18,455 nucleotides of DNA, from positions 1 to 18,455 of the forward strand of contig JBKOUY010000186.1 in the NCBI GenBank assembly GCA_046723645.1. The letters are read 5' to 3'. Each line of letters opens with the position of its first letter. Position 1 is the first letter of the stretch. This document shows positions 13,361-18,455 of the stretch, piece after piece. A program made the position numbers and the translations under genes. The DNA is from DASQUK01 sp046723645 (GTDB taxonomy: Bacteria; Actinomycetota; Acidimicrobiia; Acidimicrobiales; VFJN01). Under the pieces are notes generated by a model. The model made no database searches, was not told the DNA's origin, and was given only the letters and a program-made list of their open reading frames with translations.

Positions 13361-14088
13361 CGGGGAGCGAGCACGGCAACCGGGCGCGGTTCCTCGCGCC
13401 GGCCCGCGAGCTGCTGTCGGGGGGCATCCACGCGAACCCGGTCCACGTGCCACCGCCGCCGCCGCTGCCGAGCGACCCGGTGCCCGAGGCCCGCTACCTC
13501 AACCTCGACCCCGACGACCTCGTCACGAGCTTCGCCGGCGCCGTCGCCCACGCCGAGGGCGTGTGCCACGTGGTCGAGCGCGACGTGCCCGATCGGCTCC
13601 TCGACCGGGTCGTCGACGAGCTCGGCGAGCGCGGCGACACGCCGGTCGTCGTCTCCGCGGAGCCGGAGGCTCGGGCCGTCGGCGACCGGCTCGCGGCGCG
13701 CGGCCTGCGCGTCGCCCCGGCGACGCCCGCCACCGCCGCGGGCGCCGGGCTGGGCGTCACGTCCGCCTCGGCGGCGATCGCCGCCACGGGATCGGTCGTG
13801 CTCGACAGCCGGCGCGCGGGCGGGCGCGTGGCGTCGCTGCTTCCGTCCGTGCACCTGTGTGTGGTCCCCGTGAGCAGGCTCTACGCGACCCCGGCCGACG
13901 TGTTGCGGCGCCTGGGGCCGGGCGCCGATGCGCTGCCGCCGTCGTTGGTGGTGGTCACCGGGCCGAGTCGGACCGGCGACATCGAGCAGCTCCTAACGCT
14001 CGGCGCCCACGGCCCCACCGCCCTCCACGTGGTGCTGGTGACCGATGGTCAGGGCGCGTCGCCAAGTTCCGGCACAGGAGCCGTCTGA
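13357..14088 (+). CDS. lutC: LutC-type subunit of the lactate-oxidation complex
   Basis: GTG 13357 gives 243 residues, slightly longer than typical LutC. The protein contains a single LUD (DUF162) domain in the C-terminal two thirds. Landmarks are LGVTSASAAIAATGSVVLDS (the 'A.AaTGT' strand-turn), SLLPSVHLCVVPVSRLY and the closing VVVTGPSRTGDIEQLLTLGAHGP, where the TGPSRTADIE-type motif is a signature of LutC. A flexible, Pro-rich segment (PVHVPPPPPLPSDP) lies near residues 28-41. It follows lutB by 22 bases with a mini-ORF in between, and ends the lut operon; phoH2 begins 66 bases later. No Cys clusters are expected in this subunit. Confidence 0.92.
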   Translation: MTGSEHGNRARFLAPARELLSGGIHANPVHVPPPPPLPSDPVPEARYLNLDPDDLVTSFAGAVAHAEGVCHVVERDVPDRLLDRVVDELGERGDTPVVVSAEPEARAVGDRLAARGLRVAPATPATAAGAGLGVTSASAAIAATGSVVLDSRRAGGRVASLLPSVHLCVVPVSRLYATPADVLRRLGPGADALPPSLVVVTGPSRTGDIEQLLTLGAHGPTALHVVLVTDGQGASPSSGTGAV

Positions 14089-14154
14089 CCGGGTCGACCA
14101 TCCGCGCCCGCGCGGCGGGGCTCGGCTTGACTGGCCGCCGGTGACCCGTCCGTC

Positions 14155-15483
14155 ATGACTGGGGGTTCCGTGACCGACCACCCTCGCTCAGGCCGCACGT
14201 ACGTCGTCGACACGTCGGTGTTGCTGGCCGATCCGTCGGCGTGGCAGCGCTTCGACGAGCACGAGGTGGTGGTGCCCCTGGTGGTGCTCACGGAGCTCGA
14301 GGCCAAGCGTCACCACCCCGAGCTGGGGTGGGCGGCGCGCCAGACGCTGCGGATGCTGGAGGACCTCCGGGTCCGGCACGGATCGCTGCTCCGGCCGATG
14401 CCCGCCAACGACCAGGGCGGGACGCTGCGCGTCGAGGTCAACCACACCGAGATGGCGGGCTTTCCGGCGGCCCTGACGCACGACACCAACGACCACCGGA
14501 TCCTGGCGGTCGCCCGCAACCTGGCGTCCGAGGGGCGCGAGGTCGCCGTGGTGACCAAGGACCTGCCGTTGCGGCTCAAGGCGTCGATCGTCGGCCTCGA
14601 GGCGGACGAGTACCGGAACGAGCTGGCCGTCGACAGCGGCTGGAACGGGGTCGTCGAGCTCGAGGTCGAGCGGAGGGTCATCGATGCCCTCTTCGCCGAC
14701 CACGTCGCCGACGTCGCGGAGGCGCGGGACCTTCCCTGCAACGCCGGCGTGGTGCTGCACGCGGGACCGCAGCAGTCGGCGCTCGGACGGGTCCACGACG
14801 ACAAGCGCGTCCACCTCGCCCGGAGCGACCGGGCGCTGTTCGACGTGCGGGGCCGGTCGGCCGAGCAGCGCATCGCCATCGACCTGCTGGCGGACCACGC
14901 GGTCGGGATCGTGAGCTTGGGGGGGCCGGCCGGCACCGGCAAGAGCGTCCTGGCGCTGGCGGCCGGGCTGGACGCCGTGCTCGAGCAGCGCACGCACAAC
15001 CGGGTCATCGTCTTCCGGCCGATCTTTCCCGTCGGGGGACAGGACCTCGGCTACCTGCCGGGCTCGGAGGCAGAGAAGATGATGCCCTGGGGCGCGGCCG
15101 TGACCGACGCCCTCGAGGCGGTCGCGGGGAACGAGGTCATCGACCAGGTGTTCGGGCGGGGCCTCCTCGAGGTCCTGCCGCTGACCCACATCCGCGGGCG
15201 CAACCTGACCGACAGCTTCGTGATCATCGACGAGGCGCAGAACCTCGAGCGCTCCGTGCTGCTGACGGCGCTCAGCCGCCTGGGCCAGGGCAGCCGGGTG
15301 GTGCTCACCCACGACGTGGCCCAGCGCGACAACCTGCGGGTAGGCCGCCACGACGGCGTGGTCTCGGTGATCGAGACGCTCAAGGGTCATCCGCTTTTCG
15401 CCCACGTATCGCTCACCCGGGCCGAGCGCAGCCCGGTTGCGGCACTGGTCACGCAGGTGCTCGACGGCGCACCGGTGCGCTGA
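14155..15483 (+). CDS. phoH2: PIN-PhoH family protein (PhoH2-type RNase/helicase)
   Basis: The 442 residues form two domains. An N-terminal PIN RNase domain carries TYVVDTSVLLAD (Asp19), VLTELEAKR (Glu47), DTNDHRILAVA (Asp110/113) and VTKD (Asp136), the usual acidic metal site. A C-terminal PhoH ATPase domain has Walker A GGPAGTGKS (256-264) and Walker B FVIIDEAQ (355-362). PhoH2 proteins unwind and cleave RNA with ATP. In mycobacteria phoH2 is paired with a small upstream antitoxin-like gene (phoAT); no such ORF is visible in the 66 bases between lutC and this gene. The start is ATG 14155, with GTG 14170 as an alternative. No clear ribosome site was seen. The stop is 108 bases before aapJ. 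Confidence 0.93.
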   Translation: MTGGSVTDHPRSGRTYVVDTSVLLADPSAWQRFDEHEVVVPLVVLTELEAKRHHPELGWAARQTLRMLEDLRVRHGSLLRPMPANDQGGTLRVEVNHTEMAGFPAALTHDTNDHRILAVARNLASEGREVAVVTKDLPLRLKASIVGLEADEYRNELAVDSGWNGVVELEVERRVIDALFADHVADVAEARDLPCNAGVVLHAGPQQSALGRVHDDKRVHLARSDRALFDVRGRSAEQRIAIDLLADHAVGIVSLGGPAGTGKSVLALAAGLDAVLEQRTHNRVIVFRPIFPVGGQDLGYLPGSEAEKMMPWGAAVTDALEAVAGNEVIDQVFGRGLLEVLPLTHIRGRNLTDSFVIIDEAQNLERSVLLTALSRLGQGSRVVLTHDVAQRDNLRVGRHDGVVSVIETLKGHPLFAHVSLTRAERSPVAALVTQVLDGAPVR

Positions 15484-15493
15484 CGCCCGAGGC

Positions 15494-15499
15494 TAGGGT
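15494..15499 (+). promoter_or_regulatory. Possible -10 box for the aap operon
   Basis: TAGGGT lies just after the phoH2 stop and gives a leader of about 85 bases before the aapJ ATG. The -35 region is not convincing. Read-through from phoH2 is also possible. Confidence 0.3.
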
Positions 15500-15591
15500 C
15501 GATCACTGACAACCAGCTGGGCAGCCGGCTGCAACGGGTCAGGGGTGGGCGTGCCACCGGCCTGCGACAGCTGCCGACAAGGGGGAGACCA

Positions 15592-16743
15592 ATGTTCCGA
15601 CGCGGACGTGTCTTCACACACGCTGCGCTGCTTTCCGTCCTGACTCTGGTGGGTGCCGCCGCATGTAGCGACGACGACGATTCCAGCGCCGACAGAGAGG
15701 GCGAGTCAGATGAGGAAGCCGCCACCGGAGGCGAAGGCGGCGACGAGGGTGGTGGCGGCGGTCTGCTCGCCGAGGTGCAGGACCGCGGCACGCTCAACTG
15801 CGGAGTCAACGAGACGGTGCCCGGGTTCGGCCTCGTCGACGAGCAGGGCGAGTACGCCGGCTTCGACATCGAGTTCTGCAAGGCGGTCGCCGCCGCCGTG
15901 CTCGGCGATGCCGAGGCGGTCGAGTACACGCCGCTCGACGCCGAGACGCGCTTTCCCGCGCTGCAGTCGGGCGAGATCGACGTGCTGATCCGCAACACCA
16001 CCTACACGGCCAGCCGTGATGGCGGCGAGGGTGCCCGGTTCCTCGCCACGACGTTCTACGACGGTCAGGGGATGATGGTGCGGGCCGATTCGGGCTTCCA
16101 GTCCGTCGAGGACATGAACGGCACCACCATCTGCGTCCTGGCCGGCACCACCACCGAGCTGAACCTCGCCACCCGGTTCGACTCGGCGGGGCTGACCTAC
16201 ACGCCGCTCACGTTCCCCGATGCCGATGCCCTCGGTGAGGCGTTCGGGGCCGGACAATGCGACGGCTGGACCAGCGACCTCTCGCAGCTCGCCGGCCAGC
16301 GCTCGGCCTTCCCGGAGGGCCCCGACGCCCTGGTGATCTTCGACGATGCCTTCTCGAAGGAGCCGCTCGGGCCCGCCGTCCGCGACGGCGACGACGAGTG
16401 GGCCAGCGCCGTCAACTGGGCCGTGCTCGCCACCATCCAGGCCGAGGAGTTCGGCATCACCAGCGACAACGTGGAGCAGATGGCCAACAGCGAGAATCCC
16501 GACATCCTGCGGTTCCTCGGCCAGCCCGTCCCGCCGCCGGACGACCCCGAGGCCGAGCCGGCGCCGTTCGATCCCGGCCTGGGGCTCGAGCCCGACTTCG
16601 CGGTCGACGTGATCTCACAGGTGGGCAACTACGGCGAGATCTACGAGCGCACGGTCGGTCCCGACACGCCGCTGGGCCTGGAACGGGGGATCAACGCCCA
16701 GTGGACCGACGGCGGGCTGCTCTACGCACCGCCCTACCGCTGA
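15592..16743 (+). CDS. aapJ: General L-amino-acid-binding lipoprotein of an Aap-type ABC importer
   Basis: The 383-residue extracytoplasmic solute-binding protein starts with a lipoprotein signal: a basic start (MFRRGR), a hydrophobic stretch and the lipobox VGAAAC with Cys25. A linker of Asp/Glu/Gly (about 26-57) follows. The SBP_bac_3 domain begins LAEVQDRGTLNCGVNETVPG and includes GEYAGFDIEFCKAVAAAVLGD, TRFPALQSGEIDVLIRNTTYTASRD (the AapJ/BztA pattern with two conserved strands) and CVLAGTTTELNL. The C-terminal LERGINAQWTDGGLLYAPPYR is typical of AapJ. AAGGGGGAG, 4 bases before the ATG, is the best ribosome site in the window. It delivers broad-range L-amino acids to AapQM; the permease follows 13 bases later. 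Exact specificity is not determinable. Confidence 0.93.
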   Translation: MFRRGRVFTHAALLSVLTLVGAAACSDDDDSSADREGESDEEAATGGEGGDEGGGGGLLAEVQDRGTLNCGVNETVPGFGLVDEQGEYAGFDIEFCKAVAAAVLGDAEAVEYTPLDAETRFPALQSGEIDVLIRNTTYTASRDGGEGARFLATTFYDGQGMMVRADSGFQSVEDMNGTTICVLAGTTTELNLATRFDSAGLTYTPLTFPDADALGEAFGAGQCDGWTSDLSQLAGQRSAFPEGPDALVIFDDAFSKEPLGPAVRDGDDEWASAVNWAVLATIQAEEFGITSDNVEQMANSENPDILRFLGQPVPPPDDPEAEPAPFDPGLGLEPDFAVDVISQVGNYGEIYERTVGPDTPLGLERGINAQWTDGGLLYAPPYR

Positions 16744-16756
16744 GCACCTGACGAGG

Positions 16757-17923
16757 ATGGCCGGCCCGACCGCGACCACACGCCCGCCGCCGTGGCGCGA
16801 CGTGCGCATCCTGCGCCTCGCGTTCCAGTTGGGTGCCGTGGTCGCGGTCGGCGCCTTCCTCGCCTACCTCTACGACAACCTCACCGCCAACCAGCGGGCG
16901 CTCGGCATCGAGACGTCGTTCGACTTCCTCGACCAGCAGGCCGGCTTCCGCATCGCCTACAGCGACTTCTCGCCCTCGGGCAGCGTGTTGGAGGCGATGC
17001 TGGTCGGCCTGCGCAACACGATCAGCGTGGCGCTGCTGGGCATCGTGCTCACGCTGATCCTCGGCACGCTGGTCGGCATCGCCCGCCTGTCGAGCAACTG
17101 GCTGGTGCGGCGGGCGGCCGGCACTTACGTCGAGGCGGTGCGGAACGTGCCGCCGCTGCTCGTGATCATCTTCGTCAACTCGGCGGCACTGGCCACCCTG
17201 CCGCCCATCGACGAACCCGAGCGCGTGGCGGGCGTGCTGTTGACGGTGCGCGAGATCGGTGTGACGGTGCCCCGTGGGGACGGCGGCGGTTGGGCCTACG
17301 TGGGTCTGCTGGCGGCCGCGCTGGTCGGCGCCGTGGCACTGGCGCGGTGGCGGGCCACGGTCGAGGAGCGCACGGGCAGACCGGCCCGGCCCTGGCTGTG
17401 GGGCGGTGGACTGGTCGCCCTGGTCGCCGTCGGGGCGTGGTTCGCCCTCGACGCCCCGGTGGTGCTGTCTCGTCCCGAGGTGGTGGACCGGAGCATCGAA
17501 GGAGGCGTCGCCATGGGCCTGCCGTTCGTGGCGGTGCTGGTGGGGCTCGTCCTGTACACCGCGACCCATGTGGCGGAGATCGTGCGGGGATCGATCCTGG
17601 CGGTACCTAGGGGACAGGCGGAGGCCGCGACCGCGATCGGGCTGTCGACCCCGCAGCGGCTTCGCTACGTCGTGCTGCCGCAGGCGTTCCGCATAGCCGT
17701 GCCACCCACAATCAACCAGTTCCTCAACCTCACCAAGAACACGTCGCTGGGGGTGGCGGTGGCGTACGCCGAAGCCATGTACGTGACGCGCACGGTGATC
17801 GGCAACGGCAATCCGGCAATCCAGTCGATCCTCGTGGTGATGGCCATGTACCTCGTGGTTTCGCTCGTCATCTCGTTGGTGGCCAACCTCGCCAGCCGCC
17901 GCCTGCGGCTGGTGGAGCGCTGA
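16757..17923 (+). CDS. aapQ: Amino-acid ABC transporter permease AapQ
   Basis: The 388-residue membrane protein has hydrophobic segments near residues 21-39, 86-110, 130-148, 179-197, 212-232, 252-275 and 356-379. A large periplasmic-type segment lies between the first two, as in other AapQ/BztB proteins. The His/Glu/Gln/Arg/opine permease signature is present: the EAA loop EIVRGSILAVPRGQAEAATAIGLSTPQRLRYVVLPQAF (274-311) docks to the ATPase, and NQFLNLTKNTSLGVAVAYAEAM follows. It forms the transport pore with AapM. ATG 16757 is 13 bases after aapJ; its stop overlaps the aapM ATG by one base (TGATG). Confidence 0.94.
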   Translation: MAGPTATTRPPPWRDVRILRLAFQLGAVVAVGAFLAYLYDNLTANQRALGIETSFDFLDQQAGFRIAYSDFSPSGSVLEAMLVGLRNTISVALLGIVLTLILGTLVGIARLSSNWLVRRAAGTYVEAVRNVPPLLVIIFVNSAALATLPPIDEPERVAGVLLTVREIGVTVPRGDGGGWAYVGLLAAALVGAVALARWRATVEERTGRPARPWLWGGGLVALVAVGAWFALDAPVVLSRPEVVDRSIEGGVAMGLPFVAVLVGLVLYTATHVAEIVRGSILAVPRGQAEAATAIGLSTPQRLRYVVLPQAFRIAVPPTINQFLNLTKNTSLGVAVAYAEAMYVTRTVIGNGNPAIQSILVVMAMYLVVSLVISLVANLASRRLRLVER

Positions 17924-18455
17924 TGGGGACGCCGACCGAGGCCTTGGGCGCCCTCGCCGAGCCGGTTGCGACGGTCCCCGAGCCGGAGCCGCCGGCCCGC
18001 AACCTCACCCCTCGCCAATGGGTGCGCGCCAACCTGCTCTCGAGCCCATTGAACGTGGTTCTCACCATCGTGTTCGGGGTGGCCGCCGCTTGGGTGATCT
18101 TCCGCCTTGCCCGCTGGGCGTTCGTGACCGCGGACTGGGCGATCGTCCGGGTCTTCCTGCGGATCTTCATGGTCGGGCTCTTTCCCGCCGACCAGCTCTG
18201 GCGCCTGTGGGTGTCGACGTACGTGCTCGCCGCCACGGTCGGGCTGGCAGCCGGCGCGCTGGCGGCGACGAGCGCGGGCGCCCGCCGATCCGCCGAACCT
18301 GATGAGGGCGGTGTCTCGGGCGCCGACGGCTCCGGCCGGGCGGCGACGGCGCCAACCGTTGGCGGCGCACCGACGCCCAACTCCCGCGGCTCGGAGGGCA
18401 TCCACGCCGGGTGGCCCCGTCGGACCGTCGCCACGCTGCATCGCTTCTGGCCGGC
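17923..18455 (+). CDS. aapM: Amino-acid ABC transporter permease AapM, N-terminal 177 codons
   Basis: The ATG at 17923 overlaps the aapQ TGA by one base, and the frame stays open to the right edge. The N-terminus has an Ala/Pro-rich cytoplasmic tail, then TPRQWVRANLLSSPLN (29-44), the AapM-type segment ahead of the first membrane helix (about 42-63, LNVVLTIVFGVAAAWVIF). A second hydrophobic stretch lies at about 98-118 (STYVLAATVGLAAGALAATS). Residues 119 to about 168 form a long Gly/Ser/Ala/Pro-rich insert before the frame leaves the window. This insert looks unlike a compact permease loop. The remaining membrane segments and the EAA loop are presumably beyond the edge. It partners AapQ. Confidence 0.85.
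   Translation, partial: MGTPTEALGALAEPVATVPEPEPPARNLTPRQWVRANLLSSPLNVVLTIVFGVAAAWVIFRLARWAFVTADWAIVRVFLRIFMVGLFPADQLWRLWVSTYVLAATVGLAAGALAATSAGARRSAEPDEGGVSGADGSGRAATAPTVGGAPTPNSRGSEGIHAGWPRRTVATLHRFWP

Noticed and set aside
10650..13427. Very long minus-strand open frame (925 codons) opposite lutA/lutB.
   Set aside because: It is low complexity, rich in Arg, Pro, Ser and His, and lies antisense to strongly recognisable lut genes. This is the usual stop-poor mirror frame of GC-rich DNA.
14188..15405. 405-codon minus-strand frame opposite the PhoH2 gene.
   Set aside because: It has no recognisable domain, while the opposite strand has intact PIN and Walker motifs.
1..18455. CRISPR arrays, tRNA or rRNA genes, IS-type transposases and integrase attachment sites.
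   Set aside because: No regularly spaced repeats, no tRNA-like cloverleaf or rRNA signature, and no transposase or integrase motifs were seen on either strand by eye.

Overview
The window is very GC-rich and densely coded, with GTG and TTG starts, few strong Shine-Dalgarno sites and several TAnnnT boxes sitting directly in front of start codons. Together with a DUF222/HNH (13E12-type) gene, an F420-pathway guanylyltransferase, a LutABC cluster and an AapJQM-type amino-acid importer, this points to a chromosomal segment of a high-GC actinobacterium. The class Acidimicrobiia is a reasonable guess, but this is inference and no marker gene fixes it.

Region 1 (1-2080) looks worn. It holds the 5' end of a VOC-family gene (minus strand, running off the left edge) and a divergent methyltransferase remnant with a one-base frameshift and a missing middle. 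A minus-strand DUF222/HNH gene follows, broken by a one-base frameshift at the start of its HNH domain. The DUF222 gene carries a near-consensus SOS box (LexA site) at its start codon. About 210 bases of hairpin-rich spacer follow.

Region 2 (2031-3973) contains the most unusual locus. An XRE-type DNA-binding protein overlaps by 4 bp a ClpP-fold protein that has lost its catalytic Ser and His and carries a long proline-rich N-terminus. A perfect 12-bp hairpin terminator closes the pair. Divergently, across a spacer with a 14-bp palindrome, lies an unrecognised 246-residue protein.

Region 3 (4008-11104) is housekeeping and accessory metabolism. On the minus strand are gpsA and an 802-residue six-hairpin-glycosidase-like protein. 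Divergent from them is a tight plus-strand set: cofC/fbiD (F420 biosynthesis), a PIG-L/LmbE deacetylase and a SAM methyltransferase. Then come a YqgE/AlgH protein (minus), a 75-residue orphan (plus) and a HIT-family hydrolase (minus).

Region 4 (11164-18455) is all plus strand. lutA-lutB-lutC (oxidation of lactate to pyruvate through Fe-S proteins) are translationally chained, with a 9-codon mini-ORF bridging lutB and lutC. A PIN-PhoH ATPase/RNase follows, then an Aap-type importer: a binding lipoprotein, permease AapQ, and the first 177 codons of permease AapM, cut by the right edge. The ATPase AapP would be expected just beyond.
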